Program-made: the position numbers and the translations under genes
Part shown: piece by piece, positions 27,740-36,868 of the stretch
How the letters are laid out: the number at the start of each line of letters is the position of its first letter
How positions within the stretch are numbered: position 1 is the first letter of the stretch
The notes under the pieces: generated by a model
Database searches by the model: none
The model's input: the letters and a program-made list of their open reading frames with translations, nothing else
Told to the model about the DNA's origin: nothing
DNA from: G963422445 sp963422445
GTDB lineage: Bacteria; Pseudomonadota; Alphaproteobacteria; Thalassobaculales; Thalassobaculaceae
Reading direction: 5' to 3'
Length of the DNA: 64,000 bases
NCBI GenBank assembly: GCA_963422445.2
Contig: OY729512.2
Location: 3,844,001-3,908,000, forward strand

Positions 27740-28694
27740 AATAAATCTACTACAAAATTATCAAGAAAAACAAATTACTGCGCCATAGAGAAACCGTACC
27801 CTTGTTGAATTCCTCGGTTCGTATTCTCTGAAGGTCGGATATTGACCCTCGCACCGATCCGCCTGCTGGTCCGGCGGCTCGAATGAATCGACCGTGAGGT
27901 TCCGGTCGCGGATATTCGGCTCAGGCGAGGGTCGTTCTGACATCTTCCATCGGGATGTAGAGGCGATGCGGATTGTCCGGATCGTCGAGACCGAAACTCG
28001 ATGTCCTCATGGTTTCTCCAGCATAGTTCGAAATGGTCGTCCTCGAGCACATCGATAAAGATGGCCGCAGATTCCATCTGGTTAGCAAAGTGCAAACAGC
28101 GTTTCTTCGCATTGAAAACGAGAGCGATCCCGAGACTCCTGATGACTTTTGACGGCCACTGCGCGCAGGTAGATCACCGGGACCGGAATTCGAACACGGT
28201 GCCACTTTTTCGAACCCGACAAGGCTCGAACCGACAGCACACCAAGTATGTAGAATCCCAGCGCCGTAGGGATGTTGCCTGCGATTGCCATAAAGGCAGT
28301 GATCATCTCGGCTTGATCTGGTCGGAGAGCGATGATTTCAGGAAGTTGTCGATCGGCCGGAAGCCGCAGGAAAGGATACTTCGGTCGTGCAGCACCTTAT
28401 CGAACTTGGCGATAGAAAAACCGGTGCGCCCGCCAAAACCCCAGCCGACATCCTTCAGAATGCCTTTCGACGCTTCGCCGACCTTTGCCAGACCCGACAC
28501 GACCTTGCCCGGTGTCTCGGTGACCGCCCTGAATGCCCTCGACAGGCAGAATGGCAAGAGACATACGTTGTTCGACCTCCTGCGTCCGCAGAAGGGCCGC
28601 CTGACGGATGAAGTCAGCGTCTTGCAAGCCGGCGGCAGCGGTAGAACCCTTAATTCACCTTCATCCGCGTGATGCGTACGCAACTCCATCCTGC
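27740..28694. other. Unresolved decayed sequence
   Basis: This is 955 bases between IS1595 element C and the IS chain. Minus-strand frames at 28303-28689 and 28082-28306 and smaller ones read into each other like a frameshifted gene, but no domain or motif is recognisable and no ribosome-binding site fits. It may be the remains of a host gene; I assign no function. Confidence 0.35.
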
Positions 28695-29315
28695 CTAGGT
28701 CGTGTTGACGAATTCATGAAATGCTGATAATCATTCTCCATCAATGACACTTTCCGGGGACTTATCATGGCGTTACGCCTGCTCATCCCGGATGCTGTCT
28801 GCTCGACACTCGAGCCGCTACTGCGTGAGAGCAAACACGCCGCCGGCGCCCCGCCACGGCTCAGCGACCGACTGGTCATCGAAGCCGTCCTCTATCAGGC
28901 GCGGACCGGAACCCCATGGCGCGACCTGACCGATGAATTCGGCCATTGGAATGCCGTTTATCAGCGGTTTCGCCGTTGGGAGAAGCGCCACCTCTGGGCG
29001 CGGCTCTGGCAACAGATACAACAGGTAGATGATGAACCACTCAAGGAAGTGTTCATCGATTCGACCATCCTGCGCGCTCATCAACACGCCGCCGGCGCGG
29101 TAAAAAACGGTGGCCAGGAGGCCCAGGCTCTCGGCCGCTCCCGGGGCGGGTTCTCTACCAAGCTGCACGTCGCCTGTGCCAACGAAACAACCGGTGTGTC
29201 CTTCGTGTTGACGGGTGGCGAGCGCCCCATGATGGTGTGGGATTCGAGCTTCTGTGGAAGGCTTTGCCCGGCTCTCCCGCACCGGAGGCTGCGGTCATGG
29301 ACAAGGCGTCTTATA

Positions 29316-30513
29316 CCAAAGCCGTGAATGATTGACTCGTCGGGCAAGGTATTGTGTTTGCGTGATATTTGTTCCCCTTTATGTTGTGATGTGGGGTTTT
29401 TCGGAGGTCTTTCGGAGATGAGCGATGACGGTTCCCGTAACGCGTCTTGATCACCCGGCAGGAGAGTTGCGCGCTGCGGCGAGGCGCTGCGGGAACGAGC
29501 GGCAGGCGCGTCGTCTTCGTGCGATAGCGATGATCCTGGACGGGCACAGCCGGGAGGAAGCGGCGCGCTCGCAGGGGATGGACCGTCAGACCCTGCGGGA
29601 CTGGGTGCACCGCTACAACGAAGCCGGTTCTGCGGGTTTGCGCGACCGTCCCGGTTCGGGACGGAAGGTCATGCTCGACGAGGAGCAGATGAAGATCGTC
29701 ACGGGCTGGCTGGAAGCGGGTCCGGAGCCGGAGGCCGATGGGGTGGTTCGGTGGCGGGTGAAGGACATCGCGGGCAAGATCGAAGCCCATTTCGGAGTGA
29801 AGTATTCGCGGGAAGGAGCCCGCCGCCTGCTCCGGCGTCTTGGCTTCCGTCATCTGTCGCCGCGCCCGCGTCACCCCAAGACGGAGACGCGGAAACAGGA
29901 GGCGTTTCGCAGCGACTTTCAGACGCTTGTCGAGGAAGCCGTGGGACCGGAACGAGCCGAACGGCCGCTCGAGATCTGGTTTCAGGACGAGGCTCGGATC
30001 GGCCAGAAAGGCATGCTGTCACGGGTCTGGGCGCGCAAGGGCCAGCGTCCCCGGATCGTGCGCGATCATCGCTACGGCTACGTCTATCTGTTCGGCGCCG
30101 TCAACGCGGCGAGCAAGCAAGCCGTGGGCCATGTCGCCGACCGGGCCAACACGGTCTCCATGAACGAGCACCTCGAGCGGATCGGCGCCGCCGTGCTTCC
30201 GGGCCACCACGGAGTGGTGGTTCTCGACGGTGCCGGCTGGCACAAGAGCAAGGAACTCGCGATCCCCGAGAACCTGACCCTCGTCCTGCTCCCGCCCTAC
30301 AGCCCGGAACTCAACCCGATGGAGAACGTCATCCAGTTCCTCAAACAGAACTGCTTCGCCAACCGGCTCTTCGACGACACCGACGCGCTCCGCAAGACCT
30401 GCGAGCAGGCTTGGGACTGGCTTTGCAAATCCCCCAAGCGCATCGCCTCCATCGGCCGTCGAGACTGGGCCGTCAGCCCAAACCCCATACGCGTCAGTCA
30501 ATAGTGGGTTTGG
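29316..30513 (+). mobile_element. IS630-family element of a second type
   Basis: The ends read CCAAAG at 29316 and its complement TTTGG at 30513, with TA outside each (29314-29315 and 30514-30515). Compared with the uninterrupted copies, five extra bases (TCTTA, 29309-29313) remain on the left, so the insertion or the element end is not perfectly clean. It differs from the IS630 elements at 18869 and 31622. Confidence 0.82.
29425..30504 (+). CDS. IS630-family transposase, second type
   Basis: This 359-residue transposase is intact. The helix-turn-helix region is HSREEAARSQGMDRQTLRDW, a linker GLRDRPGSGRK follows, and the DDE_3 core has EIWFQDEARIGQKG (D), GVVVLDGAGWHKSKEL (D) and LLPPYSPELNPMENVIQFLK (E). 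Motif spacing and length match the ISs that PGAP-type pipelines call IS630. A related N-terminal relic lies at 44551-44820. Confidence 0.92.
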   Translation: MTVPVTRLDHPAGELRAAARRCGNERQARRLRAIAMILDGHSREEAARSQGMDRQTLRDWVHRYNEAGSAGLRDRPGSGRKVMLDEEQMKIVTGWLEAGPEPEADGVVRWRVKDIAGKIEAHFGVKYSREGARRLLRRLGFRHLSPRPRHPKTETRKQEAFRSDFQTLVEEAVGPERAERPLEIWFQDEARIGQKGMLSRVWARKGQRPRIVRDHRYGYVYLFGAVNAASKQAVGHVADRANTVSMNEHLERIGAAVLPGHHGVVVLDGAGWHKSKELAIPENLTLVLLPPYSPELNPMENVIQFLKQNCFANRLFDDTDALRKTCEQAWDWLCKSPKRIASIGRRDWAVSPNPIRVSQ

Positions 30514-30773
30514 TATGACAGCAAGGACATTCGCCAGGCGCTGGCCGACCAGGGCGTCGAAGCCGTGATTCCCGCCCGGTCGAACCGGACTAAGACGATC
30601 CATCACGATCAAGAAAAGTACAAGCGGCGCCAGCAGGTCGAGCGATTCTTCAACAAGCTCAAACAATTCCGTCGCATTGCCACACGTTATGACAAGCTCG
30701 CTCGGACGGTCCTCGCGTTTGTCCACATTGTCTCAGCATGGATTATGCTTCGATCATTCGTCAACACGGCCTA

Positions 30774-31619
30774 GATAGTGTCGTCACGAAATACCAGCCC
30801 AGAGCGCCAGACACCGAATCTGCACCGCGGCGAGGAACGATGCGGCATTCTTGGCGTATCGCGTGGCAATCCCACGCCAACGCTTGAGCCACAGAAACGC
30901 GTTCTCCACCAAATGCCGGTGCCGGTAGAGATGGACATCATACGCTCTGGGGTGCTTGCGGTTGCGCTTCGGCGGAACCACTGGAATAATTTCATGCTCC
31001 TCACAATAAGACAGGATGGCAGTCGTGTCATAGGCCTTGTCCGCCAACAAGGACTCGGCCTCTATCCCTTCAATCAGCTCGACCGCTTGACTGCAATCTG
31101 CTGCCGTCCCCTCGGTCACCAACACCCGCACCGGCATCCCATGCGCGTCCACAGCCAGGTGCAGCGTCGTGTTCAGCCCCCTTTTGTGCGACCCATCGCC
31201 TGATGGCCACCGATCGCACCGCTCGCATGGGGATGGACCTTGAGATGACTGGCGTCAATCATCAGCCACTCATCGTCCGGCTCATCCACCAGAGGCTCCA
31301 GCAACGCCCCCCAGAGCCCCTTGTCCCGCCAGCGACAGAACCGACGATGGGTATTTTTCCAGTCTCCATAGTCTGGCGGCACATCACGCCAGGGAGCGCC
31401 GGTACGCAGAATCCAGAAGATCGCATTAATGAACCGTTGATTATCCTGCGCCACCCCACCCCAACTTCCCGCTCGGCCAGGCAGATGAGGCTCCAACAAC
31501 AGCCAGACCCTGTCCGAAATATCGTGACGCCGATGAGCCATTCCCATGAGTCGCCTCCAAGAACCATCGAGTGAATTCGACAGATAGGACAGATAAACAT
31601 CACTCATGACGACACTATC
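30774..31619 (-). mobile_element. IS5-family (IS427-type) element, 846 bp
   Basis: The ends read GATAGTGTCGTCA at 30774 and its complement at 31619, flanked by TA at 30772-30773 and 31620-31621. Both TA are shared with neighbouring elements, so it lies between IS copy A and an IS630 copy with no host DNA between them. Confidence 0.9.
30784..31547 (-). CDS. IS427-type transposase, two frames joined by -1 slip
   Basis: Frame 1 from ATG at 31547 encodes MGMAHRRHDISDRVWLLLEP, GAPWRDVPPDYGDWKNTHRRF and LMIDASHLKVHPHASG (D). It stops just after MGRTKGG. At that point the message reads A AAA GGG GGC TGA, a classic slippery site. A -1 shift enters frame 2: LNTTLHLAVDAHGMPVRVLV, LLADKAYDTTA (D) and VENAFLWLKRWRGIATRY (E), to the stop at 30784. 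All catalytic residues are retained, so the element looks functional by programmed frameshifting, as known for the IS427 group. Confidence 0.85.
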
Positions 31620-31621
31620 TA

Positions 31622-32799
31622 GTGTCCTGATTCCAAAGTTCGTACCGTTATGATGTTGCGGCTGCAGCGGTTTCGAGGGTCCTGAGGCAGAAGCGCTTGA
31701 TGGACGCCAGGATTTCATCGGCTGTCTTGTGCCAGCGGAAGGGCTTGGGGTCCTCGTTGACGGTGTCGATGTACCCGGTGATCGCCTGCTCCAGCTCGAC
31801 GGTCGATCGGTGAACCCCGCGCCGGATCTGCTTCTCTGTCAGATCGGCGAAGAAGCGCTCGACTTGGTTGAGCCACGAGGCAGAGGTCGGGGTGAAGTGA
31901 ACATGCCAGCGCGGTCGCCGGGCGAACCCGTCGCGGATCGTCTTCGTCTTGTGGGTCGAGTAGTTGTCCATGACGATGTGGATCTCGAGGTCGGGCGGCA
32001 CGTTGGCCTCGACGTGATCCAGGAACTTGCGGAACTCCACGCTGCGGTGGCGCCGATAGCACTGTCCGATGACCTTGCCTGTGGCGACGTCAAGGGCTGC
32101 GAAGAGCGAGGTCGTGCCGTTGCGCTTGTAATCGTGAGTGCGCCGCTCGACCTGCCCCGGGCGCAGCGGCAGCAGCGGCTGGGTGCGATCGAGGGCCTGA
32201 ACCTGCGATTTCTCGTCCACGCAGAGGACCATGGCATGCTGCGGCGGGTCCACGTAGAGCCCCACGATGTCGCGCGTCTTGTCCACGAAGTAGGGGTCTG
32301 CCGAGAGCTTGAAGGTCTCGCTCCTGTGCGGCTGAAGGGAAAAGGCTCGCCAGATGCGATTGACCGTCGACGGCGCATACCCCGTCGCCTGCGCCATCGA
32401 GCGCGTGCTCCATTGGGTCGCGTCACGAGGCTTCTCCTCAAGCGTCTTGCGCACCACCTCGGCCACGGCGTCGTCATCGATGCGCCGGGGACGGCCGGAG
32501 CGCGGCTCGTCGTCAAGCCCGTCAAGACGATGCTCTGCGAAGCGATTGCGCCACTTCCTGGCGGTCTGGCTGGTCACGCCCAGCACGCTCCCAATCTGCA
32601 CATTGGTAAGCCCTTCGGCCGCCAGCAGCACGATGTGCGCCCGATCGGACAGGCCTCGCCAGACTTTGCGCCCGCGCGCCAGCCGCTCAAGCTCGTTGCG
32701 CTCGTCCGCGCTCAGCTTGATCTCCACCGAAAGTCGCATCACCATGCCCCCCGAATCGACACCACCTCCTTAACAATACGAACTTTGCGTACAGGACAC
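31622..32799 (-). mobile_element. IS630-family element, copy 2, 1178 bp
   Basis: It has the same ends and length as the copy at 18869-20046, flanked by TA at 31620-31621 and 32800-32801. It lies directly between the IS427-type element and IS copy B; each junction reads CTAG. The only differences seen from copy 1 are a few point changes, including CTGATTTC to CTGATTCC near the left end. Confidence 0.93.
31648..32745 (-). CDS. IS630-family transposase, copy 2
   Basis: This is a 365-residue transposase almost identical to the one at 18895-19992, with the same DDE residues (CVDEKSQ, VMDNYSTHK, WLNQVERFF). One visible amino acid change, Trp to Gly in IRDGFARR, lies between the second and third catalytic residues and could reduce activity. 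The two copies point the same way, 12.75 kb apart, and could recombine to delete everything between them. Confidence 0.92.
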   Translation of the reverse strand: MVMRLSVEIKLSADERNELERLARGRKVWRGLSDRAHIVLLAAEGLTNVQIGSVLGVTSQTARKWRNRFAEHRLDGLDDEPRSGRPRRIDDDAVAEVVRKTLEEKPRDATQWSTRSMAQATGYAPSTVNRIWRAFSLQPHRSETFKLSADPYFVDKTRDIVGLYVDPPQHAMVLCVDEKSQVQALDRTQPLLPLRPGQVERRTHDYKRNGTTSLFAALDVATGKVIGQCYRRHRSVEFRKFLDHVEANVPPDLEIHIVMDNYSTHKTKTIRDGFARRPRWHVHFTPTSASWLNQVERFFADLTEKQIRRGVHRSTVELEQAITGYIDTVNEDPKPFRWHKTADEILASIKRFCLRTLETAAAATS

Positions 32800-32801
32800 T
32801 A

Positions 32802-33670
32802 GGGCGTGTTGACGAATTCATGAAATGCTGATAATCATTCTCCATCAATGACACTTTCCGGGGACTTATCATGGCGTTACGCCTGCTCATCACGGATGCT
32901 ATCTGGTCGACACTCGAGCCGCTACTGCGTGAGAGCAAACACGCCGCCGGCGCCCCGCCACGGCTCAGCGACCGAATGTTCATCGAAGCCGTCCTCTACC
33001 AGGCGCGTACCGGAACCCCATGGCGCGACCTGCCCGACGAATTCGGCCATTGGAATGCCGTTTATCAGCGGTTTCGCCGTTGGGAGAAGCGCCACCTCCG
33101 GGCACGGCTCTGGTAACAGATACAACAGGTAGATGATGAACCACTCAAGGAAGTGTTCATCGATTCGACCATCGTGCGCGCTCATCAACACGCCGCCGGC
33201 GCGGTAAAAAAAACGGTGGCCAGGAGGCCCAGGCTCTCGGCCGCTCCCGGGGCGGGTTCTCCACCAAGCTGCACGTCGCCTGTGCCAACGAAACAACCGG
33301 TGTGTCCGTCGTGTTGACGGGTGGCGAGCGCCATGATGGCGTGGGATGCGAGCTGCTGTGGAAGGCTTTGCCCAGCTCTCCCGCACCGGAGGCTGCGGTC
33401 ATGGACAAGGCGTATGACAGCAAGGGCATTCGCCAGGTGCTGGCCGACCAGGGCGTCGAAGCCGTGATTCCCGCCCGGTCGAACCGGACTGAGACGATTC
33501 ATCACGATCAAGAAAAGTACAAGCGGCGCCAGCAGGTCGAGCGATTCTTCAACAAGCTCAAACAATTCCGTCGCATTGCCACACGTTATGACAAGCTCGC
33601 TCGGACGGTCCTCGCGTTTGTCCACATTGTCTCAGCATGGATTATGCTTCGATCATTCGTCAACACGCCC
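32802..33670 (+). mobile_element. IS5-family (IS427-like) element, copy B, 869 bp
   Basis: The left end is GGGCGTGTTGACGAATTC at 32802 and the right end TCGTCAACACGCCC at 33670. Flanking TA (32800-32801, 33671-33672) is within CTAG. It is the last of four contiguous elements in the chain that starts at 28698. Confidence 0.92.
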
Positions 33671-33673
33671 TAG
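32871..33673 (+). pseudogene. IS5-family transposase, copy B, broken
   Basis: The frame from ATG 32871 meets a TAA at 33114-33116 (CTCTGGTAACAG where copy A has CTCTGGCAACAG). It continues as EVFIDSTIVRAHQHAAGAV and then passes an eight-A tract at 33206 that changes frame. The second frame holds VVLTGGERHDGVGCELL, VMDKAYDSKGIRQ (D) and QVERFFNKLKQFRRIATRY (E). The terminal TAG uses the target-site bases. The nonsense codon makes it inactive. Confidence 0.85.
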
Positions 33674-34011
33674 TGTCGTGGCAGCTTTTCGGTAGCAAAC
33701 ATCACGAAGCGCCTTGGCGTCCATGTACGGTAAAACGCCTTATATGAACGCCTGCCAATTGGTATAATCTGGCTTATGGACCAAATTCAGACATCCTGAT
33801 TGCGCCAAGACAAGCCTCGGAAAAGGGGTGAGGCAGACAGCCCCGTAACCTTTCGTAGCGAGTCCGTCAGCGACTTCCGCCCGGTAGATGCAATCTGCTG
33901 GCCGGAAGCGAGTGTTGCATGGCGTCCGGTAACGGCCGTCGTGAAGTGCATACAGCCGGCGGCGAGCGACGCTCTTGAGCTTCAATAGTTTCAATGTTGG
34001 CGCAAGCAGGA
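33674..34011. other. No supportable gene
   Basis: This is 338 bases of unique sequence between IS copy B and IS1595 element C copy 2. Only short frames, no motif, no clear hairpin. It would be contiguous with the sequence left of 28694 if the IS chain were removed (the original CTAG site). Confidence 0.4.
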
Positions 34012-34019
34012 TGTCTGAA

Positions 34020-35062
34020 ACCGCTTATGCACATGGTTCCGGTCGCGAGAGTTTGCCACCAGATGTTGAGGTTAGGGCGGAGGAGCGGGTAGAATGCCCC
34101 GATACGTTCCTGCCGACGGAGCCCCCACATGAAACAGGTCCCCGATAGCCTCCTCGCTTTCCAGCACATGTTCCCGGACGATGACGCCTGCGCCGCCTAG
34201 CTGATCGAAATGCGCTGGCCGGACGGCTTCGTCTGTCCCACGTGCAGCCATGAAAAGGGATGGGCGCTGCGCAGAAAAGCACACACCTTCGAGTGCACCG
34301 GCTGCCGCCGGCAGACCTCGGTGACGGCCGGGACGATCCTGCACGCCAGCAAGCTGCCGCTCACCGTCTGGTTCTGGGCCGCCGACCTGATGGCGACCCA
34401 CTCCAACGGCATCTCTGCCCTGCAGCTCCAGAAGCAGCTCGCTATCGGCTCTTATCGCAGCGCCTGGCTGCTCGCCCACAAGCTGCGCGCCAGCATGGTC
34501 GAGCCCGAGCGCAACCCGTTGTCGGGCCTGGTGGACATCGACGAGGCCAGCCTTCCATTCCGGACCAAAGATGATCCTCCCACCGGAGGGCAAGGACGCA
34601 GCCACGACGGCAAGATGCTCATCGTCGGCGCCATCGAACTCGGGGACGGAAACATCCCGGGCCGCCTGAGGCTGGCCGAAATCTCCTCCTATGCCGCCGC
34701 CAACCTCGGACACTTCGTCGAACCGCCGCCGATCCCGACGCCATCGCGAAAACCGACGGCTGGTCCGGCGACGCTGCGGTCCCCGCCGACCGCCACAATG
34801 TCCATGGCGTCGGGAAGACCGCCGCTTACCTCGTCCTGCCGTGGATCCACCAAGTCTTCTCCAACCTCAAAGGATGGGCGCGAGGCGTCTACCACGGGCT
34901 GCGCCGCAAGCATCTGCAGGCCTATCTCGATGAGGTCGTCTTTCGCTTCAACCGCCGCAAAACCCGCCACGATGCTTTCCGCTCGCTCTTCCGTCTCGCC
35001 ACCAATGCACAACCCCTTACCTACAGCATGTTGATCGAACCGGAACCATCTGCATAAGCGGT
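34020..35062 (+). mobile_element. IS1595-family element C, copy 2, 1043 bp
   Basis: It has the same inverted repeats as copy 1 (ACCGCTTATGCACATGG at 34020), flanked by the 8-bp duplication TGTCTGAA (34012-34019 and 35063-35070). It is slightly shorter than copy 1 through small deletions. Confidence 0.93.
34129..35057 (+). pseudogene. IS1595-family transposase C, copy 2, broken
   Basis: The frame starts at ATG 34129 but a TAG at 34198-34200 replaces the Trp codon of DDACAAWLIEM. The Cys of the first zinc pair is altered (CPTCSHEKGW for CPRCGHEKGW), and a base change near 34726 shifts the frame after LGHFVE. The rest of the core remains readable to the TAA at 35055-35057. It is inactive, and could move only with protein from copy 1. 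Confidence 0.88.
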
Positions 35063-35136
35063 TGTCTGAATTTACAAGTCGTTTCGGCAAGTGTCTTGGT
35101 TGGCGCCATGCCTGTAGAAACCGGTTTTTGTGAGTC

Positions 35137-36744
35137 TCAAATTCCGAGCGCGACTCCATCATGACCGGGATCGGCGCCGCCATCCATCACGCCGTCGCGA
35201 ATCCGGATGCCATGCACCGCCGCAATTCCGAACGTGAGCGCGCTGCGCGCGATCCGATAGCCCTGCGTCTCAAGCGGTTCGGTGACATAACCGGGAATCC
35301 GGTTCATCACATCGATCAGATCACTGGTCGCCGAAAACCGCGGTGCCGAGACCGCTTCCAACATTGTCATGTCGTGGTCGATGACATTGAGAATTGCCTG
35401 AAGTACGCCCATGGCAATTTGGGTTCCGCCCGGCGCTCCAAGCACGATCCTGGGATCGCCGTCAGCGAACACGATGGTCGGCACAACGGAACTGAAACGA
35501 CTCTTGCCCGGCGCAACCGACCCGGCCCGTCCGGGCCGCGGGTCGAAGACCGCCATGCAACCGTTATACATGAACCCGAGGCCGTCGGTGATCACGCCCG
35601 ACGGCATGCCCAGCGAATGGGTCATGGTCACGCAATTTCCGTCCTTGTCGACAACCGCGACATGGGTTGTGTCATTCGGTTCCGGCTGTCCGTAACGCGT
35701 GACATGAACCTTCTCGCCAACCCGGATCCGGTCTGCAACGGCGCGGGCATGCGCTTTCGACGTCAATCGCTCCACGGGAATGTCGACAAATTCCGGGTCG
35801 CCGACATGCGTATCCTTGTCAACGGTTGCCTGTTTCATCGCCTCGGCGACGATCCGCAGATACTCCGGGCTGTTGTGGCCGATCGCACGAAGATCGAAAT
35901 TCTCTAGAATGTTCAACATTTCGACCAACATGATACCGCCACCCGGCGGCTGATTGGTCGCAATGTCGAAACCGCGATAACTGTTCCGCAGCGGATCGTT
36001 CCGGACCGTCCTGTACTCCGCGAGATCGTCATAGGACAGCAAGCCGCCATTAGCTTCCATATCTTCCGCGATACGGTCCGCGATCGACCCGTGGTAAAAC
36101 ACATCGGGGCCCTGATCCGCGATCAGCCGCAGGGTATCGGCCAGGCCGGCAATGCAGACCCGGTCACCTATTTTCCGGATCGTGCCGTCGCCGCGGAAAT
36201 AAGCTTCGGCCCCGGTTTTCGAAAACCCGAGACGTTGCTCAATCTGCACGCGCCCATGGTCGGCTCCGTGTGTCCACCAGTAATAGACGTGCGGACGTAC
36301 GACGAAACCGGATTCCGCATGCGCGATTGCCGGCGCGACCACATCGCGCCAGTCACGGGTACCGAAGCACTCGACCGCTTCGGCGTAAGCCTTGAGGCTG
36401 CCAGGTGTCGCGATCGCCTGATACCCGAGATCATTGACATTGCCCTTGAGTACGAAACCGAAGCCGTCCCGGGTCTCCCCTTCGACAAGATGAGCCCACA
36501 TGTCCGGCGTAGCGGCCATCGGTGTTCTGCCATGAAAATCGATGAAGGTGTGGACACCGTGCTCCGGCATGCAGATCTGGCAACTGCCGAAGCCGGCTAT
36601 GCCGCACATTTGCGGGTCGACGACTCCTTGCACCAGTGCTGCGGTCATTGCGGCATCGACCGCATTGCCGCCGGCCATGAGAACCCGGGAGCCCGCTTCT
36701 GCCGCTTCCGGCTGAGCCGCGACAATCATGGCGGATGTCTTCAT
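35137..36744 (-). CDS. ggt: Gamma-glutamyltransferase family protein
   Basis: This 535-residue protein spans both the large and small subunits of an N-terminal nucleophile (Ntn) gamma-glutamyltransferase. The self-cleavage and nucleophile threonine is Thr359 in NDTTHVAVVD. Substrate-binding GGNAVDAA lies near residue 25, with QPPGGGIMLVEML and GAPGGTQIAMGV further on. No signal peptide is seen, unlike periplasmic GGTs, so it is likely one of the cytoplasmic paralogues found in catabolic clusters, possibly hydrolysing a gamma-glutamyl or cyclic amide compound. A ribosome-binding site AGGAGAG precedes the ATG at 36744. It lies 124 bases downstream of the CoxL-like gene. Confidence 0.88.
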   Translation of the reverse strand: MKTSAMIVAAQPEAAEAGSRVLMAGGNAVDAAMTAALVQGVVDPQMCGIAGFGSCQICMPEHGVHTFIDFHGRTPMAATPDMWAHLVEGETRDGFGFVLKGNVNDLGYQAIATPGSLKAYAEAVECFGTRDWRDVVAPAIAHAESGFVVRPHVYYWWTHGADHGRVQIEQRLGFSKTGAEAYFRGDGTIRKIGDRVCIAGLADTLRLIADQGPDVFYHGSIADRIAEDMEANGGLLSYDDLAEYRTVRNDPLRNSYRGFDIATNQPPGGGIMLVEMLNILENFDLRAIGHNSPEYLRIVAEAMKQATVDKDTHVGDPEFVDIPVERLTSKAHARAVADRIRVGEKVHVTRYGQPEPNDTTHVAVVDKDGNCVTMTHSLGMPSGVITDGLGFMYNGCMAVFDPRPGRAGSVAPGKSRFSSVVPTIVFADGDPRIVLGAPGGTQIAMGVLQAILNVIDHDMTMLEAVSAPRFSATSDLIDVMNRIPGYVTEPLETQGYRIARSALTFGIAAVHGIRIRDGVMDGGADPGHDGVALGI

Positions 36745-36868
36745 CGGTCGCTCTCCTGTTGAACGTCAAGGTCACCGGGAACCGGATTGGAGACAATGAA
36801 TCAGACGCCAGATCCGTTCTGGAATCGCAGGCATATCGACATAGGTAACATCGAACTACGCAAGCGCG

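Larger units (their letters stand above)
28698..30771 (+). mobile_element. IS5-family (IS427-like) element, copy A, interrupted
   Basis: The left end is GGTCGTGTTGACGAATTC at 28698 and the right end TCGTCAACACGGCC at 30771. They are flanked by TA (28696-28697 and 30772-30773), which lies inside CTAG at both junctions. An IS630 element (about 29316-30513) splits its transposase gene. Copies B (32802-33670) and C (39165-40033) are 869 bp each. Confidence 0.88.
28767..30774 (+). pseudogene. IS5-family transposase, copy A, interrupted
   Basis: The first part (MALRLLIPDAVCSTLEPLLR, GTPWRDLTDEFGHWNAVYQRF, EVFIDSTILRAHQHAAGAV) runs to about 29308. It contains a two-base insertion near 29227 that breaks the frame after LTGGERP. 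The rest (EKYKRRQQVERFFNKLKQFR) resumes after the inserted IS630 at 30516. The stop TAG at 30772-30774 is supplied by the flanking target site, not by the element. Its poly-A tract at 29102 has six A, keeping one frame where copies B and C have eight and seven. Confidence 0.85.

Noticed and set aside
28698..33670. CRISPR-like or tandem repeat array
   Set aside because: The repeats are whole IS copies of different families, not short regular repeats with spacers.
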